Origin: Candidatus Anammoximicrobium sp.
GTDB taxonomy: Bacteria > Planctomycetota > Planctomycetia > Pirellulales > Pirellulaceae
Assembly (NCBI GenBank): GCA_012515235.1
Contig: JAAYYU010000035.1
Location: forward strand, 112,399-176,398
Reading direction: 5' to 3'
Length of the DNA stretch: 64,000 bases
Shown: positions 8,655-18,080 of the stretch, in pieces
How the letters are laid out: every line of letters begins with the position of its first letter
Numbering within the stretch: position 1 is the stretch's first letter
Made by a program: the position numbers and the translations under genes
Notes under the pieces: generated by a model
The model's input: the letters and a program-made list of their open reading frames with translations, nothing else
What the model was told of the DNA's origin: nothing
The model's database searches: none

Positions 8655-10685
8655 TCAGTTCTGCCGTATCCAGTACAGCCGCGTCTCCATCGGTTTGAAC
8701 GTTTCGTTGAACTCCACAACGGGCTGGTCGCTCACCGTCCGCTCCTCGAACAACTCCGTCACGGTTCGCGGTTCGGGCAGACGAAACGTGCGCCGGCCGC
8801 CTGCGCCCGAGTGCAGGGCGATCAATTCATCGTTGGCGTAGAACGGGTCGCCCGCTTCGCAGTAGATGTGCACGCCCGCTTTCAGGAAAATGCCGCGCAA
8901 CAGTTCCGGCGGCATCTGCGGCCGCGTCAGGAACACCGACGTCCACGTGCCTCGGTCTTGGTAGATCGCCTCTTGCGGTTGCGGCAGGCGGCTCACATCT
9001 TTGACTTTCACCCCCGTCAGGATCTCGATGTTCGCCGGATCGTACCGGCCGTCGGTGATGATGCCGGGGGCGAAGGGCAAGACGATCGTCTTGCCGTCGC
9101 GGAGGAGCTTCTCGTCGAGCAGCTTTCGTTTCTCGGGCGTGACGACGAACAGGTTCGGCAGAATGACCACTTTGTAGGGCGACATGTCGAGCCGGGGCAA
9201 GTCGGCCAGTGAATAGCACCGCCAGGGGACTCCTGCGCGGAACATCGAGAATTGCAGCCCGCGCAAGAGGGAATCGGCCAGCTGGCTGTGCCCGTCGACG
9301 TAGTACATCGAATCGGCGTCGGCCAGCACCGCGACCTCGGCCCGGCCCGGCCCGGTGTGGGCGAAACGCTCGCTGATGGCCGTCATGCGTTTCATGTTCG
9401 CCATGATCTCCGGGTCGTCGAACCAGCCGCCGAACATGTCGAACCACCACAGGTGCGAGCCGTGAATCAGGGCCATCGCAAACTCGCGCCGCAGCGCGCC
9501 GATGGCTTCGGCCTGCGAGGGCAAGTCGAACCGCGTTCCGTTGCCGGTCAGACGGCGTGTCCCGATGTTCTCGCTGTTCTTGAGGCAGTAGGTCCTGTGA
9601 TCCACTTCGTGCCAGGCTCCCTTGCCGTTGGCCAGCAACGAATCGATGCAATACAGGAACCCGCCCGTGCCGCCGCCGCGCCGGTTCGCGTAATCGGCCG
9701 GTTCGGTGTTGTAGCCCAACAGGGGCGACTGGAAGACGCGGTCGTAATCGAGATGCCCCTCGTACAAGAGCCGATGCGCGCCGAGTTCCATGATGTAGCC
9801 GTGGAACGTCCCGAGCGGGACGCGGTCACCGATGGTCTGTCGGGCCTCGACCGCAAACTCGAGCATCATGTCGGCAATTAGCCGGTTATGGAACTTCCAG
9901 TACGCAATCTTGTCGGCGTCCTGCACCGGATCGTAGAACAGGTAATGCGTGGTCTTCTCCCGATCGGCTGGAACTTGCAGGCCGGGCCGCTGCATCCATT
10001 TGGCGAAGGCCGCGTGCTTGAGCGGGCCCGGATTTCCCTTCTGCCAGTCGTACCACTCGCAGGTTCCGCCGCAGGAGAGTTGATAAGCCACAATCTTGTC
10101 CTGGTACTTCGCTTCCGTGTATTCGAGGAATCGCCGCAGGTACTCCTTGGCATCGCGTTTGAAATCGTCGCGCAGAACCACTTCGCCCAGGTGGCAGAAG
10201 CTGTCGGCCCCGCCCGAGCCCGCACAACGGCCCGGAAGATCCGAGGCCTCCGGCGTCGTCTCTGCCAGGTGCAGGAAACTGTCTTCCCCGCCGTGCGACC
10301 TGACCCACCACGCCGGCGTGTTCAAGTCCACCATGACCATCAGTTTGGCGGCGGGATTCCACCGCAGCACGTCGCCGATATGATCGTCGAGCGCTTTCCA
10401 GTTGTACTGGCCCGGCCCGGTCCAGATCTGCGGGTAGTTCGAATACGGCACGTTCAGGCTGCAAATCGTATTCGCCGGAAAGATGAAGACGAGCTTGACC
10501 CCGGCTTCGGCAAACTGCCGGTTGTACCGCTCCTGGGGCCAGAACGAGCGATAGGCAATCCGCGGAAGGTGGCTCATCCTGGTGTTCTGCCCTACATCGC
10601 CGCTGACCGGCTCCTCCGCTCGCAAACCCGCTGCGATCGTCGCGCCCAGCGCGATCGAGGCAACCACGTAGCGTGTCCACATCAT
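8655..10685 (-). CDS. Secreted GH42-like glycoside hydrolase
   Basis: A 676-residue exported protein. The ATG at 10685 has GGGAGGA 7 nt upstream and begins a signal peptide (MMWTRYVVASIALGATIAAG). The body is a TIM barrel of GH42-like type: an N-terminal barrel strand KLMVMVDLNTPAWWV, a candidate acid/base Glu in YQLSCGGTCEWYDW, and a later segment resembling the GH42 trimerisation domain (YKVVILPNLFVVTPEKRKLL, then GKTIVLPFAPG). The C-terminal sandwich ends RLYWIRQN. It probably cleaves a beta-galactoside or related glycan outside the cytoplasm; the substrate is unassigned. Downstream lies only 180 bp to the kinase gene, with nothing recognisable. Confidence 0.72.
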   Translation of the reverse strand: MMWTRYVVASIALGATIAAGLRAEEPVSGDVGQNTRMSHLPRIAYRSFWPQERYNRQFAEAGVKLVFIFPANTICSLNVPYSNYPQIWTGPGQYNWKALDDHIGDVLRWNPAAKLMVMVDLNTPAWWVRSHGGEDSFLHLAETTPEASDLPGRCAGSGGADSFCHLGEVVLRDDFKRDAKEYLRRFLEYTEAKYQDKIVAYQLSCGGTCEWYDWQKGNPGPLKHAAFAKWMQRPGLQVPADREKTTHYLFYDPVQDADKIAYWKFHNRLIADMMLEFAVEARQTIGDRVPLGTFHGYIMELGAHRLLYEGHLDYDRVFQSPLLGYNTEPADYANRRGGGTGGFLYCIDSLLANGKGAWHEVDHRTYCLKNSENIGTRRLTGNGTRFDLPSQAEAIGALRREFAMALIHGSHLWWFDMFGGWFDDPEIMANMKRMTAISERFAHTGPGRAEVAVLADADSMYYVDGHSQLADSLLRGLQFSMFRAGVPWRCYSLADLPRLDMSPYKVVILPNLFVVTPEKRKLLDEKLLRDGKTIVLPFAPGIITDGRYDPANIEILTGVKVKDVSRLPQPQEAIYQDRGTWTSVFLTRPQMPPELLRGIFLKAGVHIYCEAGDPFYANDELIALHSGAGGRRTFRLPEPRTVTELFEERTVSDQPVVEFNETFKPMETRLYWIRQN

Positions 10686-10917
10686 CGAATGTTCCTCCCG
10701 CTGCGATGTTCCAGGCCCGGCCGTACCGCACAGCCCTTGCCAACGGTGCAGCCCTGACTGTAGCCGAGTTCGACGCCCGTGCAACACGTCTAGCCGCCTG
10801 TTGCCGAAAGGGACAGACTCCGAGCGGACCGCTGTTGGATGCAGCGCGGCTTATCCGCACCGAACGGTTTTCAGCACGCGCGACCTCAACATTGGCAAGT
10901 GACACGGCGCTAGACCT

Positions 10918-11013
10918 GGGGTCAGGCGTACAGAATTCAGTTTTCGCGGCCTATCGTCCAGCTAAATGGAAAACGCCATCCCCGCGAAAATTGAATTCTG
11001 TACGCCTGACCCC
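10918..11013. repeat. 96-bp palindromic element, copy 1
   Basis: The two ends are inverted repeats of about 34 bp beginning GGGGTCAGGCGTACAGAATT, with a 25-30 bp centre. A second copy occurs at 18081-18176 in the opposite orientation. No transposase is encoded; the form suits a REP-like or MITE-like element. The rest of the 520-bp interval (10686-11205) shows no gene. Confidence 0.88.
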
Positions 11014-11205
11014 CGATCCGGAAACCATTGCGTCTCAGCCTGTACACCGACGTCTTCCCGAACCGTTTGGTGCTCCTTAGCCCTGCGCCCCCCACTGCCA
11101 AATCCTTGACGGTCAACGAGTAGGAGACTATGAATACGGACGCTTGCTGCGGAGAAAGACATTGAGACGCAGGAGCCTAATTCAGGAGGTTGGGGGGAGT
11201 TCGCC

Positions 11206-12900
11206 ATGTGGGAATCGTTCCTGTCGCTGGCCGCCGCGGCCGGGCTGATCCTCGCCGGGCCGGCGGCCGCCGTGCCGATCCAGGCCGGGGGAGAGAAGCA
11301 GTTGTTCCTGGGCCCCTGGGCCGACGACGGGCGCGACGACTACCTCGTCGAGTCGATGCGGCACGTCACGATGACGATGCACGAGGCGCGCGTCACGGGC
11401 GAGCGGATGATCCAGCACGACCGGCCTTGGGACCGGTCGGACTGCTGGCTGAGCGTACTCCAGGACGGCGACGTCTTCCGCATGTACTACGGCTCGCGGA
11501 AGAGCACGGAGGCGCTCCGCCGGGGCGAGCCCTACAGCATCATCCTGCTGTACGCCGAATCGCGCGACGGCGTCCACTGGGAGCGGCCCAACCTCGGACG
11601 GTGGGAATGGGAGGGCAGCCGCGACAACAACATTCTCTTCCCCAACGACGATTTCCCGTACACGTTCAAGAGCGTGGTCGTGGACCAGGTCTTCCTGGAC
11701 CCGAACGCGAAGAGCCCCGCCGAGAAGTACAAGATGGTGCTGGGCCATCTCACGCCGCCTACGATGCCGGAGGAGGATGACCCGGACGCTCCGCCGCCGC
11801 AGCCGTCCGGCTTCCTCGTCCCGCGGAAGGGCAGCGAGGCCAAGCCGCTGCGCCCCGGCCACCACGTCTTCGCCTCGCCCGACGGCATCCATTGGAAACT
11901 GATGAGCCAGGAGAGCATCGCCACCGGCGCGGGCGACGCCAAGTACTCGGTGGCGTGGGACGCGCGCCTGGGCAAGTACGTGCAATTCTCGCGCATCAAG
12001 CCGCGCGACCCGGAGGGCGTGGCTTTCTACCGCGAGCGGTTCGGCGTGGATTGCCCGGACCTGAACGTGCGCATGATCGGGCGGGCCGAGTCGGACGATC
12101 TGCTGAACTGGAGCCAGGGCGAGATCGTCATCCGTCCCGACGCGCTGGACAAGGCCGACTCGCCTGCCGGCCTGACGCGGCTGGATTTCTACGGCCCCAA
12201 CGTCCGCCAGTACGGCGAAGGCGCCAGCGCGTACATCGCCCTGCCCACGTGCCACAGTCATTGGAAGTACACCTACGTGCGCGAGGGCAAGAGCCACAGC
12301 TTTCCGCAGACGATCGACGTCCAACTGGCGACCAGCCGCGACGGGATTCACTGGAGCCGCGCGCCGGGCCGCCGGCCGTTCATCCGCCACGGCGTCGAGG
12401 GCACCTTCTGGAGCAAGATGATCATGCCCAGCGGCGATATCATCCCGGTTGGCGACGAGCTGTGGTTCTACTTCGGCGGCCTCTCGGTACCGCACGGCGC
12501 CGGTTCCGGCCCGGAGTTGACGGGCATCGGCCGGGCCGTGTTGCGCCGGGACGGCTTCATCTCCGCCGACGCCGCCTACACCGGCGGCGAATTGACCACC
12601 CGGCCGCTCGTCTTCGCGGGGAGCAAGCTGCTGTTGAACCTGGACACCGGCGCAGGCGGCACCGTGCGGGTGGAGATCCAGGACCAGGCGGGCAACCCGA
12701 TCCCCGGTTTCGCTCTGGAGGACGCCGACGAGATCAACGGGAATTATCTCCAGGTGCCGGCCCGCTGGCGGGCGGAGGCGGTGGGCAAGCTGCGCCGCGC
12801 CGAGGGCGATCCGGACGTGAGCGCCCTGGCCGGCCGCCCGGTGCGGCTGCGCTTCGTCATGCGCGACGCGCGCCTGTATTCGTTCCAGTTCGTGCCGTGA
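11206..12900 (+). CDS. Secreted glycosidase-like five-bladed propeller protein
   Basis: A 564-residue exported protein with signal peptide MWESFLSLAAAAGLILAG; the ATG follows a GGAGGTTGGGG region. Several blades carry the signature of GH32/43/62-type propellers: LYAESRDGVHWERP, VFASPDGIHWKLM, RAESDDLLNWSQG, ATSRDGIHWSR, and a late FYFGGLSVPH segment. The last 120 residues form a beta-sandwich. The fold is that of furanosidase and phosphorylase families, but I could not place catalytic residues, so 'glycosidase-like' is as far as the sequence allows. No operon partner is visible; a palindromic repeat follows at 13002. Confidence 0.68.
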   Translation: MWESFLSLAAAAGLILAGPAAAVPIQAGGEKQLFLGPWADDGRDDYLVESMRHVTMTMHEARVTGERMIQHDRPWDRSDCWLSVLQDGDVFRMYYGSRKSTEALRRGEPYSIILLYAESRDGVHWERPNLGRWEWEGSRDNNILFPNDDFPYTFKSVVVDQVFLDPNAKSPAEKYKMVLGHLTPPTMPEEDDPDAPPPQPSGFLVPRKGSEAKPLRPGHHVFASPDGIHWKLMSQESIATGAGDAKYSVAWDARLGKYVQFSRIKPRDPEGVAFYRERFGVDCPDLNVRMIGRAESDDLLNWSQGEIVIRPDALDKADSPAGLTRLDFYGPNVRQYGEGASAYIALPTCHSHWKYTYVREGKSHSFPQTIDVQLATSRDGIHWSRAPGRRPFIRHGVEGTFWSKMIMPSGDIIPVGDELWFYFGGLSVPHGAGSGPELTGIGRAVLRRDGFISADAAYTGGELTTRPLVFAGSKLLLNLDTGAGGTVRVEIQDQAGNPIPGFALEDADEINGNYLQVPARWRAEAVGKLRRAEGDPDVSALAGRPVRLRFVMRDARLYSFQFVP

Positions 12901-13001
12901 GGGGCCGCTCAGGGAAGAGGGGCCACGGAGACTTTCTAACACGCTAACACACGGTAACATGGGCGTCACCAGTTTCAAGACGGTAGGAGGACCGCAGCCA
13001 A

Positions 13002-13050
13002 GTAGGTTGGGACTCTGTCCCGACCTGGTCGGGACGGAGTCCCAACCTAC
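13002..13050. repeat. 49-bp near-perfect palindrome, copy 1
   Basis: Two 24-bp arms around a single T, with one mismatch, starting GTAGGTTGGGACTCTGTCCC. A diverged copy of the same length is at 33589-33637. Adjacent GAAAACGCG is also shared, inverted, with the second copy, so the true element is about 57 bp. Confidence 0.8.
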
Positions 13051-13073
13051 GAAAACGCGTGCTGGAGAAGGGC

Positions 13074-13499
13074 ATGACCGACGCAGAAAGACCCAACGAA
13101 GGCGAACTCATCCTGTACCAGACCCCGGAGGGGACGGTCCGGATCGAGGTGCTCTATGAATCCGAGAGCGACGTCTCGATTGCCAAAAACTACTTGATCG
13201 AACGGGAGATCAAGGAACTGGAACGGATCGTCACCATGTACCTGGACTACGCCGAGAACCAGGCGGCCCGCCAGATTTCGATGGGCATGACCGACTGGGT
13301 CGCCAAGCTGGATGCGTTCCTCCAGTTCAACGAATACGAAGTGCTGACCAACGCCGAGTCCGTCTCGACCGAGGTCGCCCGGCGCTTGGCGGAGGAGCAG
13401 TACGCCACGTTTCGCGTCCAGCAAGACCAGCGCTTCGAGAGCGACTTTGAGAAGGAGGTCAAACGCATCGCGGAGCAGAAGGACCTGGGGGCCGCTTGA
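13074..13499 (+). pseudogene. Internally deleted RhuM-family gene
   Basis: The 141-residue frame joins two separate parts of the RhuM family (virulence protein RhuM, function unknown, usually about 330 residues). Residues 7-25 match the family's N-terminus (GELILYQTPEGTVRIEV). Directly after it come the C-terminal hallmarks DVSIAKNYL, LERIVTMYLDYAENQA, WVAKLDAFLQFNEYEVLT and the charged tail. Roughly 190 residues, including the HTH-like half, are absent without loss of frame. It could be a silent remnant or a shortened product. Start ATG at 13074 follows GGAGAAGGGC. Confidence 0.75.
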
Positions 13500-13526
13500 A
13501 GAACCGTTCGTGGACGAGTACGGTGA

Positions 13527-13649
13527 ACCCGATCGAAGCGGACCCTGGAGCCCGGCACGAGGTACTACCGGCGGGTCAAAGCCAAAAACGCGGTGACCGG
13601 CAGAGAGGGACGATTCTCCGAAATCAACGAACTGCTGAATCCGGAGTAG
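13527..13649 (+). pseudogene. 40-codon remnant of an unidentified coding region
   Basis: A short stretch without a start codon, opened by an in-frame TGA at 13524 and closed by TAG at 13647, reads as plausible protein (LEPGTRYYRRVKAKN ... FSEINELLNPE). It could be the tail of a decayed gene or a fibronectin-like strand. It lies between the RhuM remnant and the beta-helix gene. Confidence 0.3.
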
Positions 13650-13653
13650 CGCG

Positions 13654-15663
13654 ATGGCGAAATCCGCATTCTACAAACTGGTGGGGGTACTATTCGCGGC
13701 GATGCCGGCGGCAATGGCCTCGGAACCCGTGGCCCCGGCGCTGAAGTCGGCCGAACTGACTCGCTGCAATGGGTTCAATGACCCGAAGGCCGCGTGGGAG
13801 GCCGTGGCGGCGGGAGCCGAGCAGCCGTTGCCACTCCGCAGCCTGACGCCGCCCGTGCTGCTGCCGGACGGTCGCGAGTTTCGGACCTGGGAGCAGTCGG
13901 CCGAGCACGGCCGCACGTTCTTCGTGGCCCAGCGGCACCCGCAGGCTTCCGACGATAACCCCGGCAGCGAGGCCCGCCCCTGGAAGACCATCGGCCGGGC
14001 GGTCGCGGCCTTGGAGCCGGGCGATCGGGTGGTTGTACGGCAGGGACTCTATCGCGAGTGGGTCCGCCCGGCTCGCGGCGGCACAGGCCCGAACGCGATG
14101 ATCACCTACCAGGCAGCACCGGGCGAGGAGGTAATCGTGTCGGGGAGCGAACCGTTGGCCGGCCGCTGGACGCCCTCCACGCCGAGCGGCCAGTCGCCGC
14201 TGGCCAGCGCCTGGATGATCGAACTGCCCGCGCCGCTGCTGGACGGCTACAACCCGTTCGCCGAGCGGAACATCTCCGACGCCATGTCGGACAACCCTTA
14301 CAATCGCGGGGGCTGGGACAAGCCTCCGTACACCTTGCCGCGTGGCCTCGTGTTCCAGGACGGTCGACGATTGTTGCAGGTGGCGGAATACGCCGAACTG
14401 GCCCAAGCGGACGGCGCGTATTGGGTAGAACCGGGCGGGCGGCGGCTGCACGTTCGGCCCTGCCAGGACCAACCGCCCGCGAAAGCGGCCTTCGACGTCA
14501 CGACGCGCCCGTTCGCCTTCGCCCCGGAACAGGCCGGGCTGGGCTTCATCCGCGTGGACGGGTTCGTCGTCGAGCGCGTGGCCAACTGCGTCCCCGTGCC
14601 GCAGTTGGGCGCCATTTCGACCATGCAGGGGCACCATTGGATCGTGGAAAACAACGTGGTCCGCCAGGTCAACGGTTTGGGGTTGGACTACGGCCGGCGT
14701 CAAACGTTTATTCCTTACGAGGTTCCGGCGGACACGCCCTATCTGGCCGGTGTGGGAACGATTGTCCGCGGTAACACATTCTTGGAATGCGGAGTCTCCG
14801 CGCTGTCCGGGTTGGGACTCATCGGCGGACTGGTCGAAGACAACTATTCACGGGATTGCGGCTGGCGCCGCGTGCAAGGTTTGGCCGAATCGGGCGGCAT
14901 CAAGTTGCACTATCTGAAACACACTCTCGTGCGGCGAAACGCGGTCCAGGGGACGACCAGCGCAGCCGGACTGTGGGTCGACCACAGCAACCACAATTCG
15001 CGGATCACGCAGAACATCGTCTTCGGAGCCGAGGGCAACGCCTTTTTCTTGGAAGCCTCGTACGGCCCCAATCTCGTCGATCACAACATCTTCTGGGGCA
15101 GCAGCGGCGACGGCATGCTCCTGACGCACACCGGCCACGCCACCATCGCGCACAACCTCGTCGGCTGCTGCCGGGGTCTGCCCGTGCGGATCGCGCCGGC
15201 TCGTCCGCTGCCGACGGGCCGCATGATCGACCTCGAAACCAAGCGGTTCTCCGCCTCGGACCACAACCGCCTGATCGGCAACGTGTTTTACGGCTTTGAA
15301 TCGCGTACTCCTCTGGTGCCCGCTGACATGGACAACGTCTCGGACTGGAACGTCTTCGTCAATCCGCCCGACGGCAAACCGTTTGATCTGGCTGCCTGGC
15401 ACCAGAAGACCGGCTACGAGACGCACAGCCAAGCGGCCACGTCCAGCCTGGAGTTCCTTCCCGCTGAATGGAAGCTACGCGGCCTGCTGCCGACGCTGGC
15501 ATGTCCCCGCATCCCCGCGGTCACGTCCGACTACTTCGCCGCCGTGCGGTCCGACGAAACGACCGAGGCGGGTCCGTTCGTCAAGTTGAACCTGAAGCCC
15601 GAAACGGTGCCGTTCACCGCCGGGGCTGGCACCAGGAAGTTGGACGGTGCCGTCACCGACTAG
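13654..15663 (+). CDS. Secreted right-handed parallel beta-helix protein
   Basis: A 669-residue exported protein; signal peptide at residues 1-22 (KLVGVLFAAMPAAMASEP). Residues about 88-140 carry the DUF1565-like entry module (FFVAQRHPQASDDNPGSEARPWKTIGRAVAAL, then GDRVVVRQGLYRE). From about residue 300 to 560 come parallel beta-helix coils with repeated N/G turns: WIVENNVVRQVNG, IVRGNTFLECG, SRITQNIVFGAEGNAFFLE, ATIAHNLVG. This fold is typical of polysaccharide lyases and carbohydrate-binding proteins. No catalytic triad was placed, so activity on a glycan is an inference from fold and neighbourhood. Confidence 0.78.
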   Translation: MAKSAFYKLVGVLFAAMPAAMASEPVAPALKSAELTRCNGFNDPKAAWEAVAAGAEQPLPLRSLTPPVLLPDGREFRTWEQSAEHGRTFFVAQRHPQASDDNPGSEARPWKTIGRAVAALEPGDRVVVRQGLYREWVRPARGGTGPNAMITYQAAPGEEVIVSGSEPLAGRWTPSTPSGQSPLASAWMIELPAPLLDGYNPFAERNISDAMSDNPYNRGGWDKPPYTLPRGLVFQDGRRLLQVAEYAELAQADGAYWVEPGGRRLHVRPCQDQPPAKAAFDVTTRPFAFAPEQAGLGFIRVDGFVVERVANCVPVPQLGAISTMQGHHWIVENNVVRQVNGLGLDYGRRQTFIPYEVPADTPYLAGVGTIVRGNTFLECGVSALSGLGLIGGLVEDNYSRDCGWRRVQGLAESGGIKLHYLKHTLVRRNAVQGTTSAAGLWVDHSNHNSRITQNIVFGAEGNAFFLEASYGPNLVDHNIFWGSSGDGMLLTHTGHATIAHNLVGCCRGLPVRIAPARPLPTGRMIDLETKRFSASDHNRLIGNVFYGFESRTPLVPADMDNVSDWNVFVNPPDGKPFDLAAWHQKTGYETHSQAATSSLEFLPAEWKLRGLLPTLACPRIPAVTSDYFAAVRSDETTEAGPFVKLNLKPETVPFTAGAGTRKLDGAVTD

Positions 15664-15708
15664 CACATCGAGGCGGCCGCAACCGCCGACCGAAGGTCAA
15701 CGCCTCCG

Positions 15709-15903
15709 TTACCTTCGGTTCATCGCTTGTGCCACATCTGGCTTCTTCAGAGCCAGCGCGCAGATCACTTGCGGCGCGGCCGACTCCACGTTCTTCGCCA
15801 CGCGGCACAAGCGGGCGTCGCGGCGCAGGGCAATCACCAGTTCGGCCAACTCTGGGTCGCTGACGCCGCTCTTGAGTTGGCGGTTCAGCGCGTCGGTTCC
15901 CCT
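15709..15903 (-). pseudogene. C-terminal fragment of a lost gene
   Basis: A 64-codon stretch ending at TAA (15709-15711) reads like the C-terminus of a globular protein (LNRQLKSGVSDPELAELVIALRR ... APQVICALALKKPDVAQAMNRR). An in-frame TAA lies just upstream, so it has no start. I do not recognise the family. The rest of 15664-16236 shows no convincing gene in any frame. Confidence 0.4.
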
Positions 15904-16236
15904 GCCTTACGGCCTGGGCTGTTCTCTCGACGCCGCTACGGCGGCTGATGCAGTGCCCCTTGCGGAGCCCGGAAATTCGGCAAGAATGTAACGATCCAAG
16001 CCGGCAGCGGCAGCGACTTGGTGTACGGCACGTTCGAAGCCAACGGCTGCTTGTTGGCCTTGACCGCTCGCCGTCCCGTACTTCGCGCGCGGCCTGCGGC
16101 GTCGACAGGCCGCAGCCGCGCGAGCCAGACTGGGGCGATGGCGGAACGTTGCCGAGTGCGAGCTGAGTTGCCTGACGAGCCAATGTCTGCGGTCAGAAAT
16201 CAGATCTCCTGTGACGCATGTCATTCATGGCCCCCA

Positions 16237-16338
16237 AGCGTTGCGTGCGCTGCATGGTTCCTTCCACCCTCCGCACGGCCGACAAAGTAGGCCGTGCCAC
16301 ACATTCCGAGCGTTGCGTGTGCTGCATGGTTCCTTCCA
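16237..16338. repeat. 30-bp direct repeat spaced 72 bp apart
   Basis: Copies at 16237-16266 and 16309-16338 differ at one base and both contain CTGCATGGTTCCTTCCA. Each therefore carries an ATG in the same frame; the second ATG (16326) is my preferred start for the membrane protein that follows. Confidence 0.8.
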
Positions 16339-18032
16339 TCCGCTGGCTTCGTGCGCGGACCGTGCGTTGGCTGGCCTTGGCGGCGATCTTCCTGGTCCTG
16401 GCGCTCGCGTCGATCTGGCCCGCTCCGCGTTCCCCCTACGAAGTGTTGCCGACCGGATGGTCGGCCCCCGGCACGGTGCCCATGCTCAACGCGTGGACGA
16501 TCTGGTGGAATGCAGATCGGTTGACGCATGGCCTCGCCGGCTACTGGAATGCTCCGATTTTCCATCCCGAGCCGGGCACGTTTGCCTTTTCCGAGCCGCA
16601 GCCGGCCACCTGGATTGTGGCTCCGATGGTGTGGCTGGCCGGGTCACCGCTGCCGGCCTACCAGGCCTACCTCGTGGCGACGCTGGTGCTCAACGCCTTG
16701 TTTGCAGTCCGACTGCTCCGGACGCTGCGCGCGGGTTGGATGGCGACAGTGGCCGGCGGTGTTGCCGTGCTGCTGCTTCCGTTGGTGCACCAGGATCGCG
16801 AGACAGTGCAGTTGATGGCCCTGTGGGGCGTTCTCTGGACGCTCGACTCCCTCGTCCGGCTTCGCCGGCAGCCCTCGTGGCCGCGCGGCCTGGTGCTGGG
16901 CCTTGCTTTCTCGTCGGTGTTCCTGGCCTGCATCCACCATGGGCTTTTCTTGGCACTGCTGCTGGGCTTGAACGCCTGGTTGACGGTCCCGCGGCGGCGA
17001 TGGAAGCCGTGGCTGGCCGCGGTCGTCGTTGCCGGCCTCACAGCGTCGTTGCTTCTGACGCCCCTGTTGCTGCCCCTGCGCCACCTCCTGGCTCGGCGCG
17101 GCTTTACGCGCTCCGCGGTCGAGGTCCAGTCACTCTCGGCAACGGCGTCGGACTGGTTTCAAGCCATGCCCGGTGCCGCCGTCAATTTCACCGCCGCGCA
17201 GAGTCGCTCCGCTCGTCCGTTGTCACCGGGATGGATCCGGACCGGCCTGGCGCTGACCTGCGTGCTGCTGGCCATGCGCCGCCGGAGGGACCGTAGGGCG
17301 GTGCTGTTTCTCGCGGCTTTGGGCTGCTGGTCCCTTTTCTGGTCGTTCGGGGCGAACCTCAGGATCGGAGCATGGCAGCCTTGGCACATCTTGGCGGAGT
17401 GGGCACCGGGATTCTCCCAAGTCCGCAGCGCCTACCGGTTCGCCTACTTCGGTCAACTGGCCGTGGTGCTGCTGGCCGCAGTGGGGCTCGACCGGCTTTC
17501 ACGTAGCCGGGCTGTGCGTCCCGGCGCGAACCGTGCCGGCCGGCTGGTCTCAGGCCTGTTCGTTCTTTCCTGCGCCCTTGTTGCTTTCGAAGTTCCGCCA
17601 GCCCCGCTGGGTCTGGTGAGCGTTCCGGACGTCGCCAAGGAACCGGCGTGGGCTGTTTTCGTGCGCCGTCATACACCCGCGCACCGGGCGATTGTGTGCT
17701 TGCCTTTCATGGAGGCGTATTCCGCTGACGATTACGAGCGCTCGGCCAAGTGGATGCTGTTTGGCACCTGGCACGGGGTCGCAATGGTGAACGGCTATTC
17801 CGGGTTCTTCCCGGACTCCTGGGTCCGCATGGTCGAGGCGTTGAAACCCGACCCGTTTTCCGAGTGCGCCCTGGATGTGTTGGCAGCGGCAGGCGTCGAG
17901 TATGTTGTCATCGAGCCACGGTTGATGCCGAAAAATCAAGCTCCTTCGACGGTTTCCAAGCGGCATCACCTCGTCCGGGTCTTCCGCGACGAATCGGGCG
18001 TAGAAATCTGGCGGCTTCAAGAGCGGGGATAA
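16326..18032 (+). CDS. Polytopic membrane protein, GT-C glycosyltransferase-like
   Basis: A 568-residue integral membrane protein with about ten to twelve hydrophobic segments, starting VRWLALAAIFLVLALASIW and continuing with TWIVAPMVWLAGSPLP, MATVAGGVAVLLLPLV and LVLGLAFSSVFLACIHHGLFLALLLGL. A C-terminal soluble part of about 140 residues includes HRAIVCLPFMEAYSADDYERSAKWM and LAAAGVEYVVIEPRLMP. The layout resembles GT-C-type, polyprenyl-phosphate-dependent transferases or YfhO-like proteins, but no diagnostic motif is certain. The frame is open to 16218; I chose 16326 because the upstream part is made by a repeat. Confidence 0.6.
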   Translation: MVPSIRWLRARTVRWLALAAIFLVLALASIWPAPRSPYEVLPTGWSAPGTVPMLNAWTIWWNADRLTHGLAGYWNAPIFHPEPGTFAFSEPQPATWIVAPMVWLAGSPLPAYQAYLVATLVLNALFAVRLLRTLRAGWMATVAGGVAVLLLPLVHQDRETVQLMALWGVLWTLDSLVRLRRQPSWPRGLVLGLAFSSVFLACIHHGLFLALLLGLNAWLTVPRRRWKPWLAAVVVAGLTASLLLTPLLLPLRHLLARRGFTRSAVEVQSLSATASDWFQAMPGAAVNFTAAQSRSARPLSPGWIRTGLALTCVLLAMRRRRDRRAVLFLAALGCWSLFWSFGANLRIGAWQPWHILAEWAPGFSQVRSAYRFAYFGQLAVVLLAAVGLDRLSRSRAVRPGANRAGRLVSGLFVLSCALVAFEVPPAPLGLVSVPDVAKEPAWAVFVRRHTPAHRAIVCLPFMEAYSADDYERSAKWMLFGTWHGVAMVNGYSGFFPDSWVRMVEALKPDPFSECALDVLAAAGVEYVVIEPRLMPKNQAPSTVSKRHHLVRVFRDESGVEIWRLQERG

Positions 18033-18080
18033 ATGGCCACGGTCGGCCCCGTGCCAGCGACCACCTCCGCGGGCACGGCA

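Noticed and set aside
11182..12978. 598-codon minus-strand frame
   Set aside because: Antisense to the propeller glycosidase-like gene; no domain or start signal.
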